Below are positions 1 to 13,770 of a stretch of 64,000 nucleotides of DNA, in pieces. How positions within the stretch are numbered: the first letter of the stretch is position 1; every line of letters begins with the position of its first letter. Origin of the DNA: Drosophila pseudoobscura (lineage: Eukaryota > Arthropoda > Insecta > Diptera > Drosophilidae). The notes beneath the pieces were generated by a model. That model saw only the letters and a list, made by a program, of their open reading frames with translations. It was not told where the DNA came from and searched no databases. The translations under genes and the position numbers were made by a program. Location: positions 31,434,001 to 31,498,000 of the forward strand of contig NC_046679.1 of NCBI RefSeq assembly GCF_009870125.1, in the 5' to 3' direction.

Positions 1-3000
1 GCAACTTGTCCCGGGCCAAGGATTCGCCCATGCCCACTCCCTCACGCTTTTCACCCTGGAGGTTTTCTCTCTCTCCTTTTGGGTTCGTTATTTGATGCCA
101 GGTATTATGCAGGGCGGCGAGGGTGTGTTGGGTTGTGGGAAACCTTGGACCGTGATGCATATGGTTTGTTTTCTTTTAAGGATCTGGCGCTAAACATTGA
201 CGGTACAATATATAGTGATATTTTGGAAAAGTCCATCAAAAGTCATTAAAATTACAAGAAAATCATTTGGTGTATCTTATTTTAAAGAACAAAAATCAAA
301 TAAAAGGTAAAAATAAATTAATGAATTAAAAATAAAAAAAAATACAAAATATGTATAATAAAAGCAAATGAATAAAAAAATATATTAAAATAAAAAACGA
401 ATAAAACAAAAAAAAATATATATAAAAAAAACAATTAAATAGAAATATACTTTTTAATTAATTAATTTTAATTTAATTAATTAATAATTAACAAATTAAA
501 AAAAATAAACAAATTAAATAAAATTATTAAAAACAATACAATTATTTGAAAAACATAATATTTGAAACAATAAAAATCAAGTAATTAATTCTCAAAAAAT
601 ATAATTTCAAAGATGGAATAGAAAACAATACTAAAATAAAAATTAATACAAACAAAAAATACAAAAATCGTAAATAAAAAAATTATTCCATTATTTAATG
701 TAAAATATTCGTTAGATTTAATTGGAGCAGAATATTTAATATTAAATTATTTGATATTATTAAATTAAATATTATTTATTTTAAAATGAAAAAAAAATAA
801 ATAAAAAACTAAAATGCATCAAAATAAAATGCAATTTAATGACAGAATACCATTTGTCCTTATATTATGGCTAAATTATTTATTACCTTGTTATAATTTA
901 TTTTTATTTATTTAGTAATTACTATTTATTATTATTATTTTCCAACAAGTCTCAATCAATCATAGTATTGGTTTCCTTCCTGCTACTGGGTATCTTTTAG
1001 TCTAGACTTCGATTACTCCATTGTTACTTATTTCCACTCTCCATTCTTTAGGGGTTTGTCCACGGCCCACCCTCTCTGCTGCTTCCCTGGTCTAGAGTCT
1101 AGACGCTGCAAAAATTGCCAATGGCTTCTGGCTTCTGGGTTGGCTCCCCTGTCCGCTGACTTCTGCTCCTGGCGATGCTTCTACTTTCAGCTTCACCTTG
1201 GGAGTCGCTTAGCTGTCTAAATATGTCACTTGAATTTGATGACGGCCACTTGGAAGGAAAGAAAAGCCACTCACCCCCTACTACCCCCGTCTACCCATTC
1301 ACACACATACGATTAAGTTTCTCCCCTCTTTTTGGTGTCCTGTGTGCCGCCGTGTTTTCTTAAAATATTAGTTCCCTTTTTCGCTCCCTTTTCTTTTCTT
1401 TCTTTTTTTTGTTCTATGGGGAAATTGTTTTGCTGCTTTTTATTGTCATCTCTGTTATTTGTTATGGCTCTCCCCCCCACCATGCCGTGCCATGCCACAC
1501 ATGCCACGTGTGTGCCCCGTTTCCGTATCTGTATCTGTTATTTGCTTTCGACTTCAGTTACAGCGCGAGTACTACCTAAGGCCAAGAGCAAAAGTTGTCA
1601 TGAATAATGAAAAAGCAACGTCCTTAGGTAGTGCAGGGGCTGTGGGGTGGTGTGGGGTGGGGTGAGTGTTGGCGGAAGCAATAGATTGCAGAATACACAG
1701 AGGAAAGACGTTGCCGTAAGGGAGGAAATGAACTGTAATTAAAAAAGAGATCTACATTCATAGAAAACAAGGGAAAAGATACTGCACGACAGGAGACTAG
1801 AGTTGAGAATATTTTGGAAGAAGAGATTATTCTTAGTTAAGACGCTTAGAATATTAGAGAATTCTGAGACTTACATTTAGATTTCTTAAGATTTAAAAAG
1901 ATTTTTTTTAGACTGAATTTTTACAAATAAAAAAAAAATAATAATAATAAATAAATAAAATATAAATAAAATCAAATAATTATTGGGACTGCAGTTAAAA
2001 TTTGATTTTAATAAATAGATGTATAAAAAAATATTTATATTTAAAATTATGCTAAAAAAAATGTATATAATTAAATTAAAAATAATTTAAAATCTCCCTT
2101 TGATATAAAAAAATATAGATGCTCAAGTATTATATTGAATGAATGTAATTAGCGCTCAAAGAAATTATACAATTAAATTATTATCAATTTTTTTAATTAA
2201 CAATAATTTTAAATACTTAAAATTAAATTAATTAAATTATTTAAAAATTTAAATATATTATTTAAAAAAATTAAATAAGTAATAAATAATAATTATTTTA
2301 TTTTATGTGATTTGCGGACAAAGAAGTGATACAATTAAATTATTATTATAGTGTATTAAACTATTTAAATATATAAATTAAAATAAAATAAATATATATA
2401 AATAAATAAATAAATATTTAAAAAATAACAATTCATAAAATTAAAAATAAATGAGAACATTTGAATTTTCTCAGCTGAAAATTAATATCTAATATTATCT
2501 AAGCTCTAAATCTATCTTTTTATCTATCTAATCTATCATTTTCTACTCCAAAATATCTCCAAATCAAGTGCAATCCTTCTCTTATAGACAACCCCTCGTT
2601 TTTTTTTGACACTGATTATTGATAGAATGAGCGTATTTAAACACACAAATCCCCTTTTTCTTTCAGTGTTTCACTCAGACCAGTCTCAGTCGCCGTCTCA
2701 GCAGGTTGCCAATTGCTAATTCACTCAACAGAGACTCTCAAGCACTGACTGCCCCGTGGCCCCCACTGCCACTGCCACCTCCAGAGTCCCCAAGTCTAGT
2801 GTGTCTGCCCCGTGCTCTTTGTCTGATGCCAAGTCATCTCCAGCCTCCAGCCAGTCCCCCCCGAGAGCTTTCCTCGCCGTTGACTTCCTTTTTGTATCTT
2901 TTTTTATATTTTATGTAGCGTCACGTCAACTTCAAGTCCCTTCTTGGGCTCCGGCTGCAGTGTTTGTTTGCTTTGGAAATTCCTTTGCCCAGTCGTTGAG

Positions 3001-3981
3001 AAAATCGAAATCAAGCAAAGCTGCAAATAAACATTCAATAAGGCCAACAGGCAAAAAAAAAAAACAGAAAGAAGTGTCAATCCGGGAGATAGAAAACCCC
3101 CGGATAGATAGAACCTCAAAATGCTAATTAAACGGGCAGCCAGGATAAACTTTAAATGAACTGCCAGCCAGGGCCAAAACAGAATGACAGCGAGTGTCAG
3201 CGATGCAAAACACACAACAAAAAATAACCAAAATATTTCCCGCCGTTTAATGAAAAACTTGGGCGGGGAGCAAATGTCAGGCAAAATGGCAACAAAAACA
3301 AGGCAACGAAAACTGAAAAGTTTTCGGCCATATCAGTGGCAGTCGCAGTGGAGGGCGGAGAGGGAGAGGGAGAGGGAAAGGGGATTGCAATTTACCCTCA
3401 AACCAGAAAGCAAAGAAAACTCAAACCCAAAATGAGTCCCCGGATGTGGTAGAACAAAGATGCTGCCGCTGCTGCTAAAACCAACAAAAATATTACCCAA
3501 AACCAAAAGCAAAAGCAAAAGATGTTGCCGCCTGCTCTCTGTTCAAACCGCAATACAGATAAAGGCCAAATTACTTTCTGGCCAAGAAGCAGCCCATAAC
3601 CACAAAGACCGCAACTTGAAAACCATCGGACAAACAACAAACTTCAGCAGGGCAGGGCGGGGCGTTGAGGGGCAAGACCAAGTTGTAGTTTTCGAGATCC
3701 TTCGGGGAAAACTTCCCCAGCAGTTGATAGGAAGCCTGCCCCTGGGATACCTCAGAAATGGGCGAGGGGCGGGGCGGAGGGCGGCAGTCGATTGGTGATT
3801 GGCTCTCTTTCTGGTGCGGTGTGATGGCTGTGTGGTGTGTGACTTATAAAGATCTACTGGTCTCCAAAGTGTTAGAGGGTTATGGCGGACACTTTACTTT
3901 GGTCTGGGGGGGAGGGGGGGAGGTATACAGCCTATAACCGATCCCCCAACAGGAATATAAGCCTGAATAAAGTGGCAGGCA
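1..3981. other. Non-coding stretch with two AT-rich blocks
   Basis: I see no gene here. Nearly pure A+T blocks lie at about 210-960 (mostly A on the plus strand) and 1900-2470. Between and after them the DNA is of mixed composition with pyrimidine-rich runs and, at 3356-3384, a GA-rich tract. The open frames in this stretch are low-complexity and have no splice-linked partners. Confidence 0.6.
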
Positions 3982-4260
3982 ATGAGGTTTGATTGGAATG
4001 ATTTAAGGGCTATAGTTTTAAAGGAAAAAGGGAAATCAAAGGAGTTCCTGGGAGCTCTGAGAAGGTACGATTTTAGGTGCAGGAATGTGGCCTATTGCTG
4101 GCGAAAAGTGCTTAAGAGAATGCACGTTTTCGGTCCCATGAATCCAAAAACGAAATACAAACAGTCATTCGTCCCGAGACAAGCAAAAACAATCGATGCA
4201 CGACTCGAAAGGGACTTTTATAAGCCAAAAGTAATAGCAAACAACAATATGTATTATTAA
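3982..4260 (+). CDS. Candidate 92-residue basic protein, unrecognised
   Basis: This is an ATG-started open frame of 92 codons ending at TAA. The peptide is not low-complexity: it is basic and contains Trp, Cys and aromatic residues (MRFDWNDLRAIV at the start, NNNMYY at the end). An AAATAAAA stretch follows the stop directly and could serve as a polyadenylation signal. There is no obvious promoter, no adjoining exon and no family I recognise. The flanking DNA is AT-rich non-coding sequence, in which a frame of this length can occur by chance. I keep it as a candidate only; conservation in related flies or testis RNA would decide. Confidence 0.2.
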   Translation: MRFDWNDLRAIVLKEKGKSKEFLGALRRYDFRCRNVAYCWRKVLKRMHVFGPMNPKTKYKQSFVPRQAKTIDARLERDFYKPKVIANNNMYY

Positions 4261-6547
4261 AAATAAAAAATCAATTATTAAAAAATAGAAGACTTTTATA
4301 AGGTTTTAACCTATCGAATAATTATAAAAACTTCATTTATTCCTCCGCAAAATGGTTCTACTACTACCTTTACCTCCAAAAAACTCCAAAATCCTTGAAG
4401 TATCTCCCCCCCCCCCCCCACAGAACTTACATAAATCTTTTAAAAACTCTCCAACATTCCAACCAAAAACTCTCTTTAAAAAAAACCTCTCTATAAAAAA
4501 ATCTCTCTACGAAGATTTTTCCCATTCCCTGTAGACAAGTTTTCTCTCTTAAAGTCCTGCGTAAAAAACTTTGCGGGTTTTTCCAATAATCATTTGCCTT
4601 TTGGGCAGCCATTAAAGCCCCACCTTATGCCAGACCAAAATCCTCTCTGACCACAAAAACTGTGGCACACACAGAGGAGAAAATCCTCCTCCATACAATG
4701 TCAAAAGACGAGAGCCAAAAACTTTGCTCGTGTGTGTCTCTCGTGGTACAAATTGTAGTTTGGATCTGTGTTCGGTGACAACCACAAAAATAAGTGTTTA
4801 CAGCATTGATTACAAGCAATGGGCGTTGGCCAGAGAGGGGCAGAGGGGCCACTGGGTCTGAGGCAGTGTTGATTAGAGCCGCAGCAAGCCGCAAACATTT
4901 TTGCATTTCTCAAGGCAGCATCCCAGCCAGAGAGCCGGAAAGTTGGCAGTCAGTTAGCGTGTCAGTAGTGCCAAGGGATTGTTGGGGCCCAGGCAGTGGG
5001 GTCAGGGGGGCTTTGCGGGAATTGGTTTAGGTGTCAACTCTGCGGCCGCCGCTGCTGCCGCTGTGGCACACACAATTGACAAACAGTGAAACCCTTTTTG
5101 TGGCACTTCCGTTGCGTTTTGTTTGCTAGTTTACAACACCAGCAAATGCCCCGACTGGTTGCAAGCCTGTTGTGGCAAAAGTTTATACCCCAAGCATTTG
5201 AACTGCATTTCATTATGGAGTGAGGACGACGACTGCTTGTGGATGGCTAGCAGGAGGCAGTAGGTGGTAGGAGGAGGTAGAAGGAGGCTGTGGGAGGCAG
5301 TAGGAGGTAAGAGGAGGCAGTGGGAGGTAGTAGGAGGCAGTAAGAGGCAGTGGGAAGCACCAGGATGCAGGAGGAGGCAGTGAGAGGCAGTAGGAGGCGG
5401 TAGGAGGCGGCGGGAGACAGCAGGAGGCAACAGGAAGCGGATGGTGCGGCATGGCGGCTGTGGGGCAAATGCAAATGGTGTTGGCGCCATATTGAAAGCT
5501 CTCGCTCCTATTCTCCCATTCTCATTCCCAGTAGATTCTCCTCACGCCTGCAATTTCCATTTGCCCCGCATTTGTAGCCGCAGTGTCAGTCTTTTGTGGT
5601 CGATGCAAGGGGCGGTTGCCGGTTCTGGTGCCTGCTCCCCAACGAAGCGTATAAGTGGCTCTTGGACCCCCCCCCCTCCCCCCCACCACTTGAAAGTTGG
5701 AGTGGGGCTTCCACTCCTCCTGTATATTGTATTGGCAAATATTCTCATGACAATAGGAATTTTTATTGAATTTATGCAAAACAAGAAAAGGATGCGCTCT
5801 CTAAATGGCACTGGTCGTTGCTTGAGATACACTTTTTTTTTGGGAAAAAAACTATATTTTTTATAGGTTATAATCTTATGGGTTTTATGAACAGAAGGCA
5901 TGGAATTGAAAAAAATTTTTTTTTAATTTTGAATTTGAATAATCCTGAAATAATAATGTTTACACAAAAATTAATTTTTTAAGAAATATAGTTTTAATCC
6001 ACGCCGATTCGACCATAAATCGTCAGAATTCGCCAAATAATAATTAATTATATTTTTTTTATTAATTTTTAGTTCATTAATATTATTTTTATATTTTTTT
6101 TTTTTACATTATATTTATTATTATATTAAATATATTTTTGTAATTTTAATAAAAAATCTCATCCTGATTTCAGACATACTCTCCCCCCAAAAAAAAATCA
6201 ATTGATGATCCAAACACCCTACGAAAGACCCTCATACCCTCTACAGGCAGTGTCTAAAAATTGTAAATTTCATCAGAAAACGGCAGAGAGCACAAACATT
6301 TTCCATATATTTTTTTAGACAATTTTTTCCATTTAAATTTTTGTGTTTATGAAACGTTGCAGCAGCAGAAACAGAGTTTTGTGCGGATTGCAACTGACAT
6401 TACGGTTAAATGAAACGATTTCGATTGGCATTTGATTGAATACGGTATTCCCTTTTTTTTTAACAGCGAATTTCCCCTACCAAAAAAAACCAACAAAATA
6501 CAATTAAAAATCAAAAATAAACAATAAAAAAAAGAGTAAAAATTTTT
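4261..6547. other. Non-coding stretch
   Basis: This holds C-runs at 4406-4419 and 5667-5684, the purine-rich minisatellite listed separately, and an AT-rich segment at about 5900-6160. I find no gene. The downstream flank of the minus-strand TPR gene lies at the right end; no clear AATAAA was seen there for that gene. Confidence 0.5.
5226..5440. repeat. GGAGGCAGTA-type purine-rich minisatellite
   Basis: This is an imperfect tandem array of a roughly 7-10 bp unit close to GGAGGCAGTA, almost entirely purine on the plus strand. It keeps all three minus-strand frames open, giving Pro/Leu-rich pseudo-peptides of 75-119 residues. These are by-products of the repeat and not genes. Confidence 0.85.
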
Positions 6548-7400
6548 CTAAAACTCGGAGCGCATTTTTTCCACAAACATTTGAATGTAGCGCTGATCCT
6601 TGGGATCCCTGTTGAAGATAAACGCATTGCGGATGGCCACCTGGGACTCGAGTTCGTTGTTGAGGCGCGCCAGGGCGCCAGCCCTGTAGAGCCAGCCCCT
6701 CATATGGCGAGGATCCAGCTTAAAGACCACCGTATCCAGATCGAGGAGGGCAGCCTTGAATTCCCTTTTTCTTAAGGAGAAAATTAAGACTGTAAGATGT
6801 CCTTTTTTGGGGGGTTAGACCTACTTGATCTTGGCCAGGGCACGATTGCAATAGAGCACTGGGGTATCGGTCACATACTGCAGACCCTTGGTGTAAAAAT
6901 ATATGGCCTTGTCGAAGTTGCACTTGCGGTACTCGTCGTTGCCCATTCTGTTGGTAAGAGAGACATCTTCTGGCCAACAAAACGATTTATGATGTGACCG
7001 GCCTACCTGCGAAAATTCTCAGCCACCAAATGTCGTTCCTCACGCGCCGCCAGCCGCTCCTCGCGCGTCACATCAATCTGCCGCATAAAGGACATCTGAT
7101 TGAGATTCAAGGTCTTGTGTATCTTTTTAGTGGAACGCTGTTGGGATCTTTGGGGGCGCTGGGCGCGGCCCGACACCAAATAGTTGTCGTCGGTCACTCC
7201 ATCGGAAATGTCCACCTCCTGGTCCTTGGTATCTTTACCGCGTCTAAACGGAAAAAAGTGCTCTTAAAGCGGGGAAATATCTACTGAATATTTGTGGGGG
7301 TTTACTCTGCCTGTTTATTGGCATTGGCCATGTCGTCTAGATACTTCATGGTATCCGCCACCAGGTTCCTTTGAGTGAGGAATGCTTGCTCGGGATCCAT
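6548..7400 (-). CDS. TTC12-like tetratricopeptide repeat protein, 225 aa
   Basis: Four exons on the minus strand join in frame: 7400-7306, 7243-7007, 6947-6825 and 6770-6548, with introns of 62, 59 and 54 bp that all have GT..AG ends and phase 2. The product is 225 residues. Residues 1-85 carry an N-terminal region and a basic stretch; residues 95-115 (EERHLVAENFRR) lead into TPR-type helices at about 106-200, with signatures GNDEYRK, TKGL, NRALAKI and RGWLYRAGAL. This matches the C-terminal TPR block of the TTC12 family, which in animals acts in cytoplasmic assembly of axonemal dyneins. I chose the start at 7400 because its context is CAAAATGG; the frame stays open upstream to about 7505 but has no further ATG. 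A clear paralogue lies at 34754-35617 on the other strand. The exact role and a testis-biased expression are inferences. Confidence 0.88.
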
Positions 7401-9920
7401 TTTGTTTGATGAGAGTTGTTTCCGTTTTCTGTGAGAGTTTTCAACTTTTTCCTGTCTACTTTTGTCGTGCAGCCAACTTTGGTTAATCTTTTCGAGCCAA
7501 GGCAATTATCATTAGCTACAGTCTAATGCCTTTTGACTGCACTGCACTGCCACCCAGGGGGGGGTGCAACATGTGTGTGCCACAGCTGACATCTGGCTCG
7601 TTAGCCAGCAGCAGCATGTGGTTTTTAGGATTAGCTCAATTAAAAATTTTGTGGCATTAAAAGTGGCGTCCCAGCAAAATGCTTGCCACAAGGAGTACGT
7701 CTAACATTTTTGGATTAAAAATAGACAAGCCCCACAAAACTCCTGCCTTTAAATTATTTTTTTTTTTGGTCTTCCCAGAAAATTATTTAATTGAGTTTGG
7801 AAAATTTCTTTTAAATTAAGAAAGTTTTCGTGCACGTGACGTTAAGGTTTTCGTGGTGACTCATTCACAACTTTATTTGTCGCCTTTGGCAGGGCCAAAA
7901 GGGGGGGGGGGGAGGGGGCACAGCAGCACGTGCTGCACACACAGTTGGCAAAGTTTTGCTCTGGGTTTTTTTTTTTTTACAATCCAAACGACAATAATCA
8001 TATTAAATCACGCATATGATTAAGGAAGAGTGCGAGAAAGAGGGGGCAAGGACTCTAGAGAGGGTGGGGCGCAAGTGAGAGATAATTACAAAAGATACTT
8101 TTGTTTTTAGACACACCTTTCAGTGGGAATTTTTGGAGCACATAAAAGTGTTTTACAACATTCCAAAAAAACCTTAAAAGTTTTCAGCTCCAAAAGTTCG
8201 TTTGGAGAACTTTTTTTACGGCAAAAGCTTTAACGTAAATATTTCTAAAAAAAAAAGAGGGAAAACTGGGTCAAGAGCCGGCCAGGCACTGGGCTTTGAT
8301 TAATGGATGAGGCACCCTTTTTTTAAAGCTTGTGGCGTGATGCCCTTTCGATAGTAAAGGATTTAAAAGGCTTTCTATGGGTATTACATGACGGGAAGGG
8401 GATTTCAATTGGGTTTCGCAAAGGCTTTTCAAATATTAAATATAGCTTCTTCCATATCCTAATTATTATAATTATAAATTACTAAATATAAAAGAGAGTT
8501 CTTAATTTATAATTAATTTTTTAAATTTAAATTTTCTTAATTTTTTGTATAGGAAAATAAATGCAGAAATAACAGAAATATTCACTAAAATTCCGTATTC
8601 CTTAAAACAATTTATTTTGCCTACAGCTTATCCCAGAAAATAGAATCAATTAAATTAAAATAAATTTAAAATTTGTAATTTTTAATTAACTTAATTTCGT
8701 TGACTTCGCATAAATACAAGATACAAAATATTATAAATCGTCCATTAAGTTCTTACCTTAGGCAATTTATTTTTTAGATATTAAAAAAATAATTAAATAA
8801 ATTATACACAAACATTGGATACAAAATATTTGATGTATTTTGCATGATTATATTTTGTATCTTCTATTTTCACTGAGCCGCTTAAAGCCCTTCTCCAGGG
8901 CCACTAGCCATAATCGCTCCCCCTTTTGGCATCTATTTTTTTCTGGGGTCATAAGGTTACAAGATTGTTTCATCATTTTTTATGGGACGCATATTATTTT
9001 CAATTTTCCGATGGACACAGCAAATGCTCATTAATATTGGTTAGCAGTCGCTCTCTTGTCCTCGTCCTTCGACTCTCTGCCATTTATGATGGTCACTGGC
9101 ACAGTAACCTACACACACACACGCACACAGTGTGGGGGCATGCAACACGTCTGTGTGGCGAGGGGGTGGGGGGTGAGTACTAAATGTGCGAACATTGCAA
9201 AAGCTTGGCATAGTTACAGGCGCTGCGAGGCGATGGGATGCCTGTGATGCTGTCACGGCCGACATTGATGACTGCGTTGACAAGTTGCTTGCTCCTGTGG
9301 CAGCTGGACGACTGCTACTCGCAACAGGAGATGGCACAGGAGGCACGGGAAGCACGGGCGGCACGTGCGGGCGGGTAGCTCTCTCTCTCTCTCTGGAGAA
9401 ATGTGTCAAGCGTGGCGACTTGAGTTGCATAAGCAAGCAGGGGGCAAGAACAGGAAACATGCCACAGAGAGCAAAGGGGCGAAAAGGGGTGGGGGGCAAG
9501 GATGGGCATGGATGCCATTCCGGGGCTTTAAACTTTTCGGCAACTATGTTAAAGTTCAGGCTAAAAATTGTCGATGGGGCTGCCTAACCTTTTCTTCGTT
9601 TAAGGACTTTAAGGTCTCTGGTGCCTCAAGCTGTGCGACTTCCACCTTTCCAACCGACAAAAGAATGTTGGAGAAAAATTGCCAGTGCACAAAAAAACAG
9701 AGGAAGTCAAAGTTCAAGGGAAAGCAGGGCTTTGTATGGATACTCTACCCAAAAGATGACGTATGGGGAGAACCTTTTTAGAGGTTCCTGTGAACTCTAC
9801 ATAATTTTTGCTCCACTAGCGTTTTTCCGTCCACTGTGTGTTTTTCCATCAAATTTGAGTACTACTTTCCTGTCCTGTTCCCAGCACAACCTATACTCCT
9901 TGATCTTGAACCACGACCTA

Positions 9921-10024
9921 CTCTCTGGTTCCCAGGCCCCCTCTCTGTTTCCCAGGCCCTCCTCTCTAGCTCCCAGACCCCCACTCTCCGGCTTCCAGGC
10001 CCTCCTCTCTGCTTCCCAGACCCC
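9921..10024. repeat. Minisatellite, about 21 bp x 5
   Basis: There are five imperfect copies of a 20-22 bp unit close to CTCTCTGNTTCCCAGGCCC, pyrimidine-rich on the plus strand. The overlapping open frames on both strands result from the repeat. Confidence 0.8.
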
Positions 10025-10210
10025 TTAACCTCTTTTTTCTGTGTTGTGTGGCGATGGGCAGGGCTGACAGTCAAGAGTTCAACTTCAGCATCAGCCCAGC
10101 CTCTCCTCACCTCTCCTTTCCTCTCTCCCTCCCTCTCAAAAGACAAGCAAAAGATTATACATTGGACAGCCGCGGGGCATGCTTTGTAACCGAGGAGCAG
10201 AACAGAATAC

Positions 10211-10211
10211 A

Positions 10212-10240
<29 letters not shown>
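10211..10240. repeat. CA-dinucleotide microsatellite
   Basis: This is a near-perfect run of about 14 CA units, followed within 25 bp by AGAGACAG repeats up to about 10285. Confidence 0.95.
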
Positions 10241-10243
<3 letters not shown>

Positions 10244-10859
10244 AGCATCAAGAGCAAGAGAGACAGAGAGACAGAGAGACAGATACAAGAGCGCGAAGAA
10301 GAACACGGTGGAAATAAATTGCATAAACGTAAAGGAGCGCGCGGGGTGCAACCAAACAAAAAAAAAAACAAAAAACCAAAAGGCAAACATGTTTAAAATG
10401 TTGTTATTCACACACAGAAAACACACAGAACGTACCCCCAAAAACCGTTCCCGAAAGCACCCCCCTAGCCCCTCCTGTGGCCACCTCGTGTAGCCACTTT
10501 CCTGTTTGGGCCACACACCAGAAGTCCCCCCCAACCCCCCTTTTGTACAAAGATTTGCATGGGCCCCGCTCTCTTTTTGGGCACATTGTTTGTGGGCCTT
10601 ATTTCTTGATTTTTGCATGCTTTCTTTTTGTATCCTTTGCTAACCTTTGCTACCCCATCTCCCTCACTCACTCTCTCTCTCTCTGTCTCTCTCCGGCTAC
10701 CTTTTGGCCGTGCTTTATTTACCTTGTTAACCTTTTCATGTTGACAAACTGCGCGAAAATGTCTGTGTAAAAGCGATATGGAAAAGCGAGGAAATCTGTG
10801 GAAATTACTTACAAGAAAAACGGGCTGTGGGAAACCGAGACTTCTGGGAAGATAAATAT

Positions 10860-11890
10860 AACAACATAAGATATGGAAAATTTATAAATGGAAAATATTT
10901 CAAAATAGCATAAACAATTCTACTTAAAACTTTTAAAAAATGTTGAAAAATTATTTATAAAAATAAGAAAAATGTTGAAAAATTATTTATAAAAATAAGA
11001 ATATTTAAGATGAAATATTTAAAAAAAATATATATTCAAGAGCAATAGATTTTAAAAAATTATTCAAGAAATTTTCACAGCTAAAAGCTGGAAAATTATT
11101 TACTAAAAAATACAAAAACCAAGATAATATTTTATATTCAAACACAAATTACATACAAAAAAATATAATAAAATCTCAATTAAATTAAAAACCCAACTCT
11201 ATTTAAAAATTTGAATGCTACATAGAAATAGATTTAAGAAAGAATTCTTTTATAAATAATTTTAAAAAATATCTAAAAGTGCAGATATAAAATTTAAAAT
11301 AAAACATTGAGAAATTCCAGAGTTTTAAAAAAAGTATTGTAAAAAATAACACAGTTCAAATTTTGAATTCAAAATAAAATATTGAATAAGAAAAATATAA
11401 AAATATTAATATTAAATATTTAAAAAAAAAATCAATATCTAAAATAAAATAAATAAAATATCTAAGATTGTAGATATAAAACTTGAATACAACGTTGAAA
11501 AATGGCAGAGACTTAACAAAAATTAAAACAATTTTCTTAGTTTAATTTTTATATATGAAGATTAAAAAAAATTCAATATCTAAAAAAATCTTAATTATCT
11601 AATCTTGAAGATATAAAACTTAAAATAATTTAAAAACAAAAATTATAACTAAAAAAATAAAAAAAATATAATAAAAAAAATATTTAAAAGTGTTGACATA
11701 AAATTAGATTATTCCTCAAATTTGCACAGCTAAAATTTTATATATGTATAAAATTAAAAATAATATATTAAATAATAGCAGAAGATTTAAAAAGTCATTC
11801 CAAAAATATGAAACATCCAAAATTCTGTTTCTCAAACCACACGAAATATCTTTAATTTTGTATTTTACTAATAAAACTTATTTCATTTAA
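10860..11890. repeat. 1-kb A-rich AT block
   Basis: This block is almost pure A+T, with A far in excess of T on the plus strand. It includes a 32-bp-period exact duplication at about 10936-11002 (TGTTGAAAAATTATTT twice). No gene. Confidence 0.8.
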
Positions 11891-13770
11891 TTTTCCACCC
11901 ACACAAAGTGTGGAAAGCCCACGCAAAAGCAGCCGCAAAAGCCGCAAAAAGAATGAAATAAAATTGGAATATACTCGTACAAAATGTACCTCAAAATTTA
12001 ATATGCAACAAACAATAACCGACGAAAACGAAAGAAAATTGGGATACATTTTGTATATAAATTTATATTTTAATAAGTTTAACGGAGAAAATTGGGGGGA
12101 GGAGGAGTTGACTGCGTATTAATATCAAGTATACGCCATGTGTTGCCCCTCAGAAAAGGCGCCTGGAAACCAAATTAAATCCTAAATTAAAAAAATGAGA
12201 TCAAAAGGATTTTGGTTCTGTGCGTAGGCGGCGGCAGCACGGCAGAACGGGAGCATTTTTCATTTCTGGTTTCTGGGTTTCTCTTCTGTAAATTTTAATA
12301 TTGCGACATACTAGAATTTGCATTTGATATTTGCATTTCGAGTGTGTGCAGGAGAGGACGAGTCCTTTTGCCAGGACTGCCAGGACAGGATAAGCGTATT
12401 AACATGCAAGGGATATTAAGGATAACTGCAGCACAGGCACAAAGGCACGGGATCAGAATGGGAGCATCCAAAGGCAGGACAAAACCAATAATGCGCATAT
12501 TAGACTTGATGATGATGATGATGCGGCATCTCCTCAAACGATTTCTACTCCAAAGGTACGCTCTTACCAAAGCCACCATCAAAATTCCTTTCCAAGGGTA
12601 GGCCCTTTTGATACCCTTCCAAGATCCTCTTCTTCCGCTGCCATAGAAAGCATGTGTCGAGACCCGAAAGCGTATCTAAAAGCTTCTTTCTCTGCCGCCT
12701 TTCCACTCATATTTTTCCATCTGAATCTTTGTTTTTTTTCCCCTCCTCTCTGGCTTTTTTGTGGGGTCTGGGGGGTGGGGGCTGGGGCTATTGTTTCTTT
12801 CGAATTGACCGCAGTGAGCTCTCCGTCGGTTGCATTCTGTTTGTATCTCTGTGTGCCGAAAGCCTGAGCTGCATTCTGATGCCTCAAACACACACAGGGA
12901 GAGGGAGAGGGAGAGGGGGGGCAGGAAGGGAATGCAATTGCAGGACAGCACTTGCTGGATTGGTGCAACAGTTACAGGATTGGGGGGGGGGGGGGGGATA
13001 GGAGGTATCAGTGGCAGCACTTGCTCGACAGGGGCACAGGCGGCTCGTTGGCCCTTTCGTCTAAGCCAAAAACGTGCACAGTCTCTGGCAATCAACTTTA
13101 ATAACATCACAGAATGTCAATAAATCCACAAAATGGTTGAGCACCGACCATCTCCTGCAGCAGCAGCAGCTTCCCTTCCCTTTTATAATGTTTTTCGGGT
13201 GGAGGGCGGAGGGCGGAGGTCGGGGGGCGGCTTCACATCCCTTCTGGCTGATGATGATGATGATGGGGATGATGCTCCTGTCGGGACATTTGCTGATGTC
13301 CAACAAGAGTATCATTAACAAAAGGAACTGCGTGCTGCTGCCTGACCGAAAAAGTGAGGCCACAATGGCCCGATCCATCTCTGGGCTCCCGTCTCTTCCT
13401 CCGGCACATCCTCGCTGCTTCCTTGAGCTGCTTATTGGATGGCCCGTGCTCACCCTGCTCTCTGACCAACAATTGATGTTCCGAAAACTTTAAAACGTTC
13501 TCACAGCCAAATTGTGGCCGAAAAACAGAAGCAAAAACCAAGCCAAGGGCTTCGTTCTGTTTCTTTAAGGATTATTGTTCAAGGAAGGACAGGATTAAGG
13601 CCTGATTATCAAAGATTATCAAGCCAACAAGCAATCAATCACAGATGGCTTTAATAGGCAGAAAATGCTTTGCTAGCAGGAATAATTTTCTTTTTCTTTT
13701 AATAAATTAAATTAGTGTGCCCAAAGTACTCAAATTTGTGTGGTATTTTACCATACTGGTCGCGAAAACG

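Noticed and set aside
5131..5490. Pro/Leu-rich proteins of 75-119 residues on the minus strand
   Set aside because: They are translations of the GGAGGCAGTA minisatellite in all three frames.
7401..7505. N-terminal extension of the minus-strand TPR gene beyond 7400
   Set aside because: The frame stays open, but the upstream start would be TTG; the first ATG is at 7400 with a good context.
9862..10618. Frames of 160 and 174 residues on the minus strand
   Set aside because: They run through CA, GA and CT microsatellites and a minisatellite, giving runs of V/C and L/S only.
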